Assembly: GCA_963700705.1 (NCBI GenBank)
Contig: CAVOYQ010000016.1
Span: 34,189-98,188, forward strand
Reading direction: 5' to 3'
From: JAHEFT01 sp963700705
GTDB taxonomy: Bacteria > Pseudomonadota > Gammaproteobacteria > Xanthomonadales > SZUA-36
DNA: 64,000 nucleotides
Below the pieces are notes generated by a model, which was given only the letters and a program-made list of their open reading frames with translations, had not been told where the DNA came from and searched no databases. Position 1 is the first letter of the stretch. Each line of letters opens with the position of its first letter. Shown in pieces: positions 17,172 to 25,367 of the stretch. Made by a program: the position numbers and the translations under genes.

Positions 17172-18209
17172 TCAGGCAGTTTCCTGTTTCTGTTCGCGGG
17201 ATAACAAATCCCTGAGACTCTGGTATGGATCCCTGCCGAGATGGAGTATTCCGTAAACCTGCTCGGATATAGGCATTTCGACATCATGCCTCGTGGCAAG
17301 CCGCCAGACCTCCAGCGAGGTTTTCACGCCTTCAACGACCTGGCCAATTTCGGCCAGGGCTTCGTCGATGCCTTTGCCGGCGCCGAGGGCCAATCCCAGC
17401 CTCCGGTTTCGGGACAAATTTCCGGTGCAGGTGAGCACCAGGTCACCCATGCCCGCCAGACCCGTCAGGGTCTGGTCACGCGCACCGAGCACCCGCCCGA
17501 GCCGCATCATTTCCACCAATCCGCGGGTCACCAGCGCGGCCCTCGCATTATCACCCAGGGACATTCCGTCACTGATCCCGGTCGCGATGGCCAAAACATT
17601 TTTGACCGACCCGCCCAATTCCGCACCGACGATGTCATCGCTGGTGTATGCCCGGAAATTTCCACCATGCAGCGCGGAGGCCACCCTGGCGCAGTATTCA
17701 GGCTCCGTGCCGGCCACGGTAAGCGCCGTTGGAAGGTTGGCCGCCACTTCCCGCGCAAATGACGGCCCGGTGACAACGGCGAGCGGATGTTCGTCGCCAA
17801 AGATTTTTCGGGCGGGTTCGTGCAGAAACTGTCCGGTTCCAGGTTCCAGGCCCTTGCAGGCCCAGGAAACGCCCTGCCCCGGTTTCAACCACGGCTTGAT
17901 CTGTCCGAGCATCCCGACAAAGGCGTGGGATGGGACCACGATGAGTACTTCGTCCGCCATGCCCACAGCCCGTTCCAGGTCCGGTTCCACCACCAAACTC
18001 TCGGGCAGCCGATGTCCCGGCAGGAACCTTTCATTGCTGCGGTTCCTGCCGATGGCCTCGATGTGTTCACGATCCCAATCCCAAAGCACGGCCCCGGTAC
18101 CGGAACGTATCAACTGCATCGACAACGCCGTTCCCCAGGAACCGGCCCCCAGGACGGCGAACACGGAGGTGCCGTTCTGCGGCTTTACCAATCCCGGATC
18201 TGCAGTCAT
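17172..18209 (-). CDS. gpsA: Glycerol-3-phosphate dehydrogenase [NAD(P)+]
   Basis: GpsA reduces dihydroxyacetone phosphate to sn-glycerol 3-phosphate for phospholipid synthesis. The 345-residue product has the Rossmann motif VLGAGSWGTAL at about residue 20, VTGPSFAREVA near residue 143, the catalytic Lys region GGSVKNVLAIATG near residue 195, and GLAGMGDLVLTCTGNLSRNR near residue 250. It follows secB by 10 bp on the same strand, the conserved secB-gpsA pair. It ends with a short gap to the convergent trmL. Confidence 0.96.
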   Translation of the reverse strand: MTADPGLVKPQNGTSVFAVLGAGSWGTALSMQLIRSGTGAVLWDWDREHIEAIGRNRSNERFLPGHRLPESLVVEPDLERAVGMADEVLIVVPSHAFVGMLGQIKPWLKPGQGVSWACKGLEPGTGQFLHEPARKIFGDEHPLAVVTGPSFAREVAANLPTALTVAGTEPEYCARVASALHGGNFRAYTSDDIVGAELGGSVKNVLAIATGISDGMSLGDNARAALVTRGLVEMMRLGRVLGARDQTLTGLAGMGDLVLTCTGNLSRNRRLGLALGAGKGIDEALAEIGQVVEGVKTSLEVWRLATRHDVEMPISEQVYGILHLGRDPYQSLRDLLSREQKQETA

Positions 18210-18219
18210 CGCCGGGCGA

Positions 18220-18750
18220 TCAATCGTTGGTTGAAAACTCGGGCGTGACGGTTTCTCCGGTGGCGGCGCCGTTATTTTGTTCCTGCACCATCTGCTGCAT
18301 ACGCTGGGCGTAAAGCATGTCGAAATTGACCGGCTGAAGAACCAGCGGCGGGAATCCGGCCTCCGCGACCAAAATGGAGATCACTTGCCGGGCATATGGA
18401 AACAGCGTTGTCGGGCACATGGTGTTCATCACGGCGTGCGTGGCTTGTTCGTTAAACCCGCCCACCATGAAAATACCGGCCTGTGCAACTTCAACCAGGT
18501 ACGCGGTTTTTTCACCGACACTCGCCGTCACGGTGACGGTCAATATCACTTCGTGCAGGTTTTCACCCAGGTTCTCGACCCGCTGGGCCAGGCTCATTTT
18601 CACGTCCGCCTGGCCGGCTTCCTGGAAAATCTGTGGTGCATTCGGCAACTCGAGAGATACGTCTTTCGTATACAATTTCTGGATCTGGAATTGTCCTGCA
18701 CCCTCTGGGCCCGGGGTCATGACCGGATCCTGATTCTGTTCTTCTGCCAT
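18220..18750 (-). CDS. secB: Protein-export chaperone SecB
   Basis: SecB holds precursor proteins unfolded and hands them to SecA. The 176-residue protein has the family core: QFQIQKLYTKDVSLELPNAP near residue 20, then VTVTASVGEKTAYLVEVAQAGIF, and CPTTLFPYARQVIS before the C-terminal LVLQPVNFDMLYAQR. The C-terminal tail after that is somewhat long and Gln/Thr-rich. It is the first gene of the secB-gpsA pair. The glutaredoxin gene grxC that often lies between the rhodanese gene and secB is absent here. Confidence 0.96.
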   Translation of the reverse strand: MAEEQNQDPVMTPGPEGAGQFQIQKLYTKDVSLELPNAPQIFQEAGQADVKMSLAQRVENLGENLHEVILTVTVTASVGEKTAYLVEVAQAGIFMVGGFNEQATHAVMNTMCPTTLFPYARQVISILVAEAGFPPLVLQPVNFDMLYAQRMQQMVQEQNNGAATGETVTPEFSTND

Positions 18751-18815
18751 GTTTTAATCACTCTTGGGGGTTGGGTCGCCCAACGTGACGGGCGACAAAA
18801 AATGGAATTATCTCA

Positions 18816-19241
18816 TTATTTCGTCGTGACCGGAAACTGGTCACCGCGCCACTGGGCCATACCGCCTTTCAGTACCGCAACGTCGGCAGCTCCCATTTTA
18901 CGGAGATTGCCGGCAGCGGAAATGGCCGTTTGGCCGCTTTTGCAAACGACAAGCAGTTTATTGTCTTTCAGCTTCAGCACCTCCGCATCGGGATTTGCCA
19001 GCCGCGAAGGTTGCAGGTTCCGGGCGTTCACGATGTGGCCCTTGTTGAAATCGGCGACCGGTGAAATATCGATGATCACGGTATTGGGGTCATTGATCCA
19101 TGCGACCGATTCTGCCGGGGTGAGTTCAGTCAGCCCCTGCACTTTTCGCATTACCTCGGTCCAGACAACGAGCCCGAGAACCGCCAGGAAGCCACCCACG
19201 AGGAGTAAATGATTCCCTGCAAATTCGAATACCTGCTCCAT
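18816..19241 (-). CDS. Membrane-anchored rhodanese-like protein (YibN family)
   Basis: A 141-residue protein with an N-terminal membrane anchor (HLLLVGGFLAVLGLVVW) and one rhodanese domain (about residues 40-141). The active-site loop reads VVCKSGQTAISAA, with the expected catalytic cysteine. Family members move sulfane sulfur or bind anions; the physiological partner is not known. The frame is open further upstream, but homology and the anchor begin at the ATG at 19241. The position upstream of secB-gpsA is conserved (yibN), and it is divergent from gpmI, as in E. coli. Confidence 0.88.
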   Translation of the reverse strand: MEQVFEFAGNHLLLVGGFLAVLGLVVWTEVMRKVQGLTELTPAESVAWINDPNTVIIDISPVADFNKGHIVNARNLQPSRLANPDAEVLKLKDNKLLVVCKSGQTAISAAGNLRKMGAADVAVLKGGMAQWRGDQFPVTTK

Positions 19242-19381
19242 GCTGCAATCTCTTTTATGAAATAATAAGACAATCCCACAGTCGCTTGTTGGGCCGCAGT
19301 GATGCTGCCGCCGCTCTATCGCCTGTGGGCCTGTCACATTTGGAGTCGGCCGCAATAAATTGCAAGTAGGTAGAGCTAAAA

Positions 19382-20929
19382 ATGAATCAAAAAATTTCGC
19401 ACACGCCGCTCGTCCTGATGATCCTCGATGGCTGGGGTTATCGTGAAGAGAGCGCGAATAATGCCATTGCACTGGCAAAAACTCCTTGCTGGAGCGACAT
19501 GTGGAAAACCGACCCCCATGTACTGATCGAGACTTCGGGTGAAGCCGTCGGCTTGCCGGATGGCCAGATGGGCAATTCCGAGGTGGGCCACATGAACATT
19601 GGCGCAGGACGGATCGTTTACCAGGATTTCACCCGTATCACCAAGGCGATCAGGGATGGTGATTTTGCCCGGAACCCCAATTTATGCAAGGCGATTGACG
19701 CCTCCCGTGAGAGGAACGCAACCGTTCATATCATGGGATTGCTTTCCCCGGGCGGAGTGCACAGCCACGACGATCATTTTATTGCAACGGTGCAACTTGC
19801 CGCGCAAAGAGGCGCCCGGTCTATCGCCGTTCATGGATTCCTGGACGGAAGGGATACCCCGCCACGCAGCGCGGAAGCATCGATCGTCCGGATGCAGGAG
19901 CTCCTGGACACCCTTCCAGGGGCTGAATTCAGCTCCATAAGCGGCCGCTATTATGCAATGGACCGGGACAAGCGATGGGACCGGGTCGAACGCGCTTATC
20001 GCGCCATTGCCCAGGCGGAGTCCGCATGGCACGAGCCAACAGCCGTCTCGGCCCTGCAAAAGGCTTACGAGAGGGGAGAAAACGACGAGTTTGTCCAACC
20101 CACTGTCATTGGTGAAGCCGCCGGCATGCACGATGGCGATACGATCATATTTATCAATTTCAGGGCGGACCGGGCGCGAGAAATCACCATGGCCTTTGTC
20201 AACGAGCCTTTCGATGGCTTCCACCGCTCGCGGATAAAATTGTCCGATTTCGTCTGTATGACCGAATACATGGCTGATCTCCCGGTGTCCGTGGCGTTTC
20301 CGCCATCAACCCTGCCCCGCTTGCTGAGCAGTGAGTTGGCGGAAGCCGGACTCCGCCAACTCAGGATTGCGGAAACTGAAAAATATGCGCACGTGACCTT
20401 TTTCTTCAACGGCGGCGAAGAAAAACCTTACCCATTGGAAGATCGGACCCTGATCCCGTCACCGGATGTCGCCACTTATGATCTGCAACCCGAAATGAGT
20501 GCTCCGCTGCTGACAGAAAAGCTCGTGGAAGCGATCTGCTCCGGGAAATACGACGTGATTATCTGTAACGTCGCAAACCCCGACATGGTCGGGCACACCG
20601 GAAACCTGGAGGCCGCCATCAAGGCCGTCGAGGCTGTTGACCGCTGCCTCACGGCAACCAGGGCGGCGATTGACCGGGTCGGAGGGCAATTGTTGCTTAC
20701 CGCGGACCATGGCAATATCGAATTGATGGTTGACCCCGTGAGCGGACAGAAACACACGGCGCACACGACCAACAAGGTACCCCTCCTGTTTCATGGCCGC
20801 AGCGCAAAAATGAAGGAAGGCGGTTCGCTCAGGGACATTGCGCCGACCATGCTGTGTTTGCTGGGATTACCGCAACCTGTAGAAATGACCGGTCAACCGC
20901 TGGTGGAAATTGAAGGTGGTACGGCCTGA
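19382..20929 (+). CDS. gpmI: 2,3-bisphosphoglycerate-independent phosphoglycerate mutase
   Basis: GpmI interconverts 3- and 2-phosphoglycerate in glycolysis and gluconeogenesis through a phosphoserine intermediate and two metal ions. The 515-residue product carries LMILDGWGYRE at the start and the catalytic serine in QMGNSEVGHMNIGAGR near residue 63. Further family stretches are HGFLDGRDTPPRS, NFRADRAREI and the metal ligands in NPDMVGHTGN and LTADHGNIE. The downstream envC and S41 protease genes complete the conserved gpmI-envC-ctpA order. Confidence 0.97.
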   Translation: MNQKISHTPLVLMILDGWGYREESANNAIALAKTPCWSDMWKTDPHVLIETSGEAVGLPDGQMGNSEVGHMNIGAGRIVYQDFTRITKAIRDGDFARNPNLCKAIDASRERNATVHIMGLLSPGGVHSHDDHFIATVQLAAQRGARSIAVHGFLDGRDTPPRSAEASIVRMQELLDTLPGAEFSSISGRYYAMDRDKRWDRVERAYRAIAQAESAWHEPTAVSALQKAYERGENDEFVQPTVIGEAAGMHDGDTIIFINFRADRAREITMAFVNEPFDGFHRSRIKLSDFVCMTEYMADLPVSVAFPPSTLPRLLSSELAEAGLRQLRIAETEKYAHVTFFFNGGEEKPYPLEDRTLIPSPDVATYDLQPEMSAPLLTEKLVEAICSGKYDVIICNVANPDMVGHTGNLEAAIKAVEAVDRCLTATRAAIDRVGGQLLLTADHGNIELMVDPVSGQKHTAHTTNKVPLLFHGRSAKMKEGGSLRDIAPTMLCLLGLPQPVEMTGQPLVEIEGGTA

Positions 20930-22094
20930 ATCCCTGAAATCTTCCGCACCTCAACGTGTCACCCGTTTCGTATTGCTGATTGCTCTTGCTTTTTGGCTTC
21001 CGGCAACAGCCGGCCAGGATGCCGGCAAGGCGGAGGCGGAATCCAGGCTGAGCGAAGTCACGCTGGCGATCGACAACCTGAGGGAACAGCTGGACTCATC
21101 AAGAGCGGACCACCGGGAGGAACAGGCGCGGATGCGGGAAGTGGATCTCGCCATCCAGGCGGCCGGTCTGAAACTCAGAACCCTGGAGGAACAACGGAAT
21201 CGACACATGGATGAACTGGCGAAACTGGAACTCCAGCGGGAAACGTACCTGTCCAGCCTTGACGTTCAGCTGGAACAGTTGGCGGAACAGGTCCGGTCCG
21301 CCTACAAACTGGGTAGCCAGTCACGGATAAAGCTTGTACTGAACCAGGATGATCCGGCTCGCCTCGGCCGGATGCTGGCGTATTATGATTTCCTCAACCA
21401 GGCCCAGGTTCGGAAGATCTCCGGCTTGAAAGAAGCCCTGACGACGCTTGATGAAATGCAAGATTCCATAGACCTGGAACTCTCGGGCATTGAACGCGTT
21501 CAAAACCAGCAGCGCATCGTCCTGGAAGACCTGGGCCAGCAAAGACGCGAACGTGAGGTTATGATCGCAGCGCTGGCCAGCCGGATCGACAATGAGGAGT
21601 CCCGGCTCCGCGAACTCGAACAAAACCGGAAAGACCTGGAAGCCCTGCTGGAACGTTTGAGCAATGTTCTTGCCGATATTCCGGCGGACCTCGGCAACCG
21701 CGCCGGCGTCGCTGCGCAGAAAGGCAAGCTGCCCATGCCTTTAAAGGGGCCGGTAAAACACGCTTTCGGGCAGCAAAGGGCCGGCGGACTGAAATGGCAG
21801 GGATGGCTGATTGAGGCGCAAATGGGCGCTGAGGCCGGCGCCGTTGCCTACGGCCGGGTGGCCTTCGCGGATTGGCTTCGCGGTTATGGATTGATGATGA
21901 TTATTGACCACGGCCAGGGCTTTTTGAGCCTTTACGGTCACAATGAAAGCCTGCTGCGTGAAGTTGGCGCCTGGGTAGAACCCGGTGAAATTATCAGTAT
22001 AGTGGGCAGCAATCCCGGAACTGACCAGGGCCTGTATTTTGAATTTCGGAAAAATGGAAAAGCGGTGGATCCGGCAGCATGGATCGCGCGATGA
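20916..22094 (+). CDS. envC: Murein hydrolase activator EnvC family protein
   Basis: EnvC activates amidases at the septum so that daughter cells separate. After an N-terminal signal-like segment (FVLLIALAFWLPATAG), residues ~40-250 are a long Glu/Arg/Gln-rich coiled coil, and the C-terminal ~120 residues are a LytM/M23 domain. The LytM zinc ligands are incomplete (SLYGHN is kept, but GLYFEFRKNGK has no HxH), as in true EnvC, which acts as an activator and not as a peptidase. The start is uncertain: TTG 20910 or GTG 20916, both inside the end of gpmI. Confidence 0.88.
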   Translation: MVRPESLKSSAPQRVTRFVLLIALAFWLPATAGQDAGKAEAESRLSEVTLAIDNLREQLDSSRADHREEQARMREVDLAIQAAGLKLRTLEEQRNRHMDELAKLELQRETYLSSLDVQLEQLAEQVRSAYKLGSQSRIKLVLNQDDPARLGRMLAYYDFLNQAQVRKISGLKEALTTLDEMQDSIDLELSGIERVQNQQRIVLEDLGQQRREREVMIAALASRIDNEESRLRELEQNRKDLEALLERLSNVLADIPADLGNRAGVAAQKGKLPMPLKGPVKHAFGQQRAGGLKWQGWLIEAQMGAEAGAVAYGRVAFADWLRGYGLMMIIDHGQGFLSLYGHNESLLREVGAWVEPGEIISIVGSNPGTDQGLYFEFRKNGKAVDPAAWIAR

Positions 22095-22137
22095 CCGGCC
22101 TGACCCGGTCGCCACATCACACGGACCGAACTTAAAT

Positions 22138-23436
22138 ATGATGAAATGCTATATGAAGGTACTTTCTGCCGCTCTGGTTTCGCTATCCGGTTTCTCCCTG
22201 GTTTATGCTCAGAGCGCGACCGAACCTGTCCCTGCTGAGCAGGCGCCCGTTCAGGCCGCCCAGTTGACGCTGGATGATCTGCGTACGTTCACGGACATAT
22301 TTAACCAGGCTCGAAAAAACTACGTGGAGGAAGTTGATGATCAGACTTTGCTCAATGCGGCCATACGCGGCATGCTGCAGGAACTGGACCCTCATTCCAG
22401 TTACCTGCCTGCAAAAGAACTGGAAGACCTCAACGATTCGGCGCTAGGCCGGTACAGCGGCATCGGGATCGAAGTGCAGGACCGGGAAGGCAAAGTGGTT
22501 GTCAACGCCATCATCAACGGCAGCCCCGCTGACCAGGCCGGACTGAACCCGGGCGATGTCATTACGTCCATAAACGGAAGTCCGGTGGAAGGCCGGCCCC
22601 CGAACGAAGCAATGGATGAATTGCAGGGCAAGCCGGACAGCAATGTCGTGATGCACGTCATTTCGGCCGAAGGCAAGGAACGGGACGTCGAAATCACCCG
22701 GCAATACATCAAGCTGCCGACGCTGAACTTTGAGTTACTCGACGACTCGATTGGTTATTTCAAGATGACCCAGTTTCACCAGGACAGCGCGTCCGACCTG
22801 GAGCAAACCCTGGAAAACATAAAGAACGACGGCATCGAACTCGACGCTGTGATCATTGACCTGCGGAAAAACCCGGGCGGGGTTTTACGCCAGGCAGTCG
22901 CCATGGCTGACGGGTTTTTGGACGAAGGTGGCATCGTTTCTACCCGAGGTAGAAATTCAACCATGCAACTCGAATTCAATGCCACACCGGGGCAGTGGCT
23001 TCCGGGCGTTCCATTGATGATACTGGTCGATCACAGTACGGCATCGGCATCCGAGGTGCTGGCCGGTGCATTACAGGATAACGGCCGCGCGGTAGTTGTC
23101 GGAGAACGGACTTTTGGCAAGGGCTCGGTGCAGTCAGTGTTACCCCTGCGCAACGGTGCGGGCATCAAGTTGACCACTGCCCGTTACTACACGCCTTCGG
23201 GCCGCTCCATCCAGGCGGAAGGAATCGTGCCGGACGTGGACATAGAATGGAACGAAGATACCACCGGACAGGATCAGGATGGGCAACTCCGCGAAGCCGA
23301 CCTCGAACGGCACCTCGGGCACGAATCACAAGCAGACTCCCCGACGCAACATAACCCGGCACTTGAAGATTTTCCGCTGGAAAAGTTACTGCAGGCCCTG
23401 AAAAGCGCAGAAATCATTCCGGACCAGGAGTCCTGA
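22138..23436 (+). CDS. S41 family carboxy-terminal processing peptidase (CtpA-like)
   Basis: A periplasmic serine protease of about 432 residues. It has a signal peptide (ALVSLSGFSLVYAQ), an N-terminal S41 region with LDPHSSYL, a PDZ domain (about residues 100-185, starting GRYSGIGIEVQ), and the catalytic core. The Ser is in STASASEVLAGALQDNGRAV, and the general-base Lys is in ERTFGKGSVQ. It degrades or trims periplasmic proteins with exposed C-termini. ATGs at 22138, 22141 and 22153 are all possible starts. It follows envC, an arrangement common in proteobacteria. Confidence 0.93.
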   Translation: MMKCYMKVLSAALVSLSGFSLVYAQSATEPVPAEQAPVQAAQLTLDDLRTFTDIFNQARKNYVEEVDDQTLLNAAIRGMLQELDPHSSYLPAKELEDLNDSALGRYSGIGIEVQDREGKVVVNAIINGSPADQAGLNPGDVITSINGSPVEGRPPNEAMDELQGKPDSNVVMHVISAEGKERDVEITRQYIKLPTLNFELLDDSIGYFKMTQFHQDSASDLEQTLENIKNDGIELDAVIIDLRKNPGGVLRQAVAMADGFLDEGGIVSTRGRNSTMQLEFNATPGQWLPGVPLMILVDHSTASASEVLAGALQDNGRAVVVGERTFGKGSVQSVLPLRNGAGIKLTTARYYTPSGRSIQAEGIVPDVDIEWNEDTTGQDQDGQLREADLERHLGHESQADSPTQHNPALEDFPLEKLLQALKSAEIIPDQES

Positions 23437-23507
23437 TGCCCTGTCACGCATTGTAAGGCGTGTACAGCAAGCCAGGAAGGTCGACCGCCAGGCGCGCAAG
23501 CAGGAAG

Positions 23508-23840
23508 CTAGTCCGAAGCCGAGCGCCCGTGGGGTTGTACCGGGAACGGAGTCACTTTCTCACCGGACTCACGATCCCGAATCCGGCATTGGCCGCGTTT
23601 TTCCACTTCCTCCACGCGTAACACGCTCTGGATCGGGAGGTGCAAGACCCGGGCGTTTCTGAACTCCTCGCGCATTTTTTCTTCTGTCGGGTCGATCACC
23701 AGCCCATCCGAGGTATCAAACACCAGGCCGGAGACCTCGATAAAGCCCCACAACCCGCTGGAAGTGACACCCTCACTGAACAATTCGTAAACCTTGCCAC
23801 CGTTCAGGAATATGATTTTATAAAGTCGCTTTTCTGCCAT
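23508..23840 (-). CDS. DUF1820 family protein
   Basis: A 110-residue soluble protein with the DUF1820 pattern: RLYKIIFLNGGKVYELF, then SSGLWGFIEVSGLVFD, then DPTEEKMREEF and PIQSVLRVEEVEK. Function unknown; the family is small, widespread in gammaproteobacteria and resembles a beta-rich Sm-like fold (inference). The open frame continues upstream to 23963, but the family match starts at the ATG at 23840. It lies 45 bp after the rhomboid gene on the same strand. Confidence 0.85.
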   Translation of the reverse strand: MAEKRLYKIIFLNGGKVYELFSEGVTSSGLWGFIEVSGLVFDTSDGLVIDPTEEKMREEFRNARVLHLPIQSVLRVEEVEKRGQCRIRDRESGEKVTPFPVQPHGRSASD

Positions 23841-23884
23841 CTGTCCGAGGTCTGTTTCCTTTAACCCAGGTAACTCCTGGTTAA

Positions 23885-24571
23885 TTATAGCCTGATCTGT
23901 GCGAGGGCCCGGGCGATCAGTGCGAAGCTGAGACCCAGCGCAAAACCTGCGAGGTGGGTCCACCAGGCCACGGCCCCATTAATGGGGCCAAATACCGTGT
24001 AAAGCAACTGCAAAGTGAACCAGGAGCCGATAACCAGCAACGCGGGAACACGGGCGAATTGCAGGTAGACCCCGAGCGGGAGAAAAAGTCCTATTCTTCG
24101 CCTGGGGAACAAACCCAGGTATGCCCCGACAACCGCTGAAATCGCACCGCTTGCGCCAATTATGGGTGTATCCAGCTGTGGCAGGCGAAGTGCAACGATC
24201 ACGTTCGCCAGGGCTCCGCCCAGCAGAAAAATCAGGATGATCCCCACTGACCCGAGCCTTTGCTCAACCTTGATTCCAAAAACCCACAGGTAGGCCAGAT
24301 TTCCCAACAGGTGCAGCCAACTGGCATGGATAAAGAGCGATGTCACCAGGCTCAAAGCCGATAAACTCCACCACGAAGCCGGATTCTCGCTGAGCAGGGC
24401 CGAAAGGGAAGACGGCTGCATCCCGCCCATGTCGATCATCGCCTGCTGCATCAGTGGATTCAGCCCGGTGTATATAAACAGGGCGAGAATACAGACCAGG
24501 CTGATGCTGATCGTTACGAAGGGTGGATGCGGCGGGTGTTCCGACCAGTTGGTCACGATCCCGTAATTCAC
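23885..24571 (-). CDS. Rhomboid family intramembrane serine protease
   Basis: A 228-residue membrane protein with six predicted helices. The catalytic serine is in GASGAISAVVGAYLG (helix 4) and the catalytic histidine in WWTHLAGFALGLSFAL (helix 6). The oxyanion-related HASWLHLLGNLAYLWVFG loop (family HxxxxHxxxN) is also present, so an active protease is likely. Substrates are unknown. The start is GTG 24571, 5 bp beyond the end of gspB, so it is probably cotranscribed with gspAB. Confidence 0.92.
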   Translation of the reverse strand: MNYGIVTNWSEHPPHPPFVTISISLVCILALFIYTGLNPLMQQAMIDMGGMQPSSLSALLSENPASWWSLSALSLVTSLFIHASWLHLLGNLAYLWVFGIKVEQRLGSVGIILIFLLGGALANVIVALRLPQLDTPIIGASGAISAVVGAYLGLFPRRRIGLFLPLGVYLQFARVPALLVIGSWFTLQLLYTVFGPINGAVAWWTHLAGFALGLSFALIARALAQIRL

Positions 24572-24575
24572 GTGA

Positions 24576-25364
24576 TCAACTCTTTACGAGAAAGCGGTAA
24601 TTCCTGTACAGGAAGATAGCCCCGTCCTTGCGGATTTCATCCAGCACGAGGCCTCCATCCAATTCATCTTTCTCGACCAGGCGCTGGCCATTGGACAGGA
24701 GGAAGCGATCGCCCGGGTGCTCGGCATAAACCAGGACGGTAATCTTGATTTCCGGCAAATCATCCCTGATCCCCTGCGGCAACTCCCAATAACTGATGGG
24801 TTCCGCCACGTGGGGTTCAACTGCACTATGGAGACTTTCTTCATTGACCTCCGCCGTGGCATCCGTTTCCGCAGTCGATGAATCGGCAACCGGGTCCGGA
24901 ACCGGTTCGGCAATGGCCACAACCAACTCCGATGGCTTTTCGGACGCCGGCTCTTCGTTTTCCGCTTTGAAATTAGTGACGGACCGGGCGACCCTGTCGC
25001 GGTCGCTGGACGCTTTGGCTTTGTTCGCCCCTGGATTGATGGGCATCGGCAGCTGTTTCGCATTTTCCGGTTGATACGATTCGGTCTTCGTACGATTTTG
25101 TGGGGGTTCGTCCACCGGCGGGACTCCGTCGTCCGCGTTCTCCACCGCGACAAGAGCGACTTCCTCCCCCGGGGACTGCCGGAATTGCTGCCAGCCAAAC
25201 CAGCCCATCACGCTGACGCTCAGCAAGATCATCAAGAGTATGATCCACGGATTCAGGGGCTGGTGACGCTGAGCGGGATCGTCAGGGCGGTTCTGGAGCG
25301 TGGGCACCTGGCCCAATTGACGCTCCTGCTCCGATTTCTTCAGCGCTTCAAGCAAAATCGACAT
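24576..25364 (-). CDS. gspB: General secretion pathway protein B
   Basis: GspB helps GspA insert or assemble the type II secretion outer-membrane channel through the peptidoglycan. This 262-residue protein begins MSILLEALKKSEQERQLGQ, a strongly conserved cytoplasmic N-terminus, then has one membrane span (IILLMILLSVSVMGWFG). A Pro/Glu/Ser-rich linker follows over residues ~65-185, then the C-terminal GspB domain (SYWELPQGIRDDLPEI, AEHPGDRFLLSNGQRL). It follows gspA by 3 bp. No other type II secretion genes are in the window. Confidence 0.9.
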   Translation of the reverse strand: MSILLEALKKSEQERQLGQVPTLQNRPDDPAQRHQPLNPWIILLMILLSVSVMGWFGWQQFRQSPGEEVALVAVENADDGVPPVDEPPQNRTKTESYQPENAKQLPMPINPGANKAKASSDRDRVARSVTNFKAENEEPASEKPSELVVAIAEPVPDPVADSSTAETDATAEVNEESLHSAVEPHVAEPISYWELPQGIRDDLPEIKITVLVYAEHPGDRFLLSNGQRLVEKDELDGGLVLDEIRKDGAIFLYRNYRFLVKS

Positions 25365-25367
25365 GAA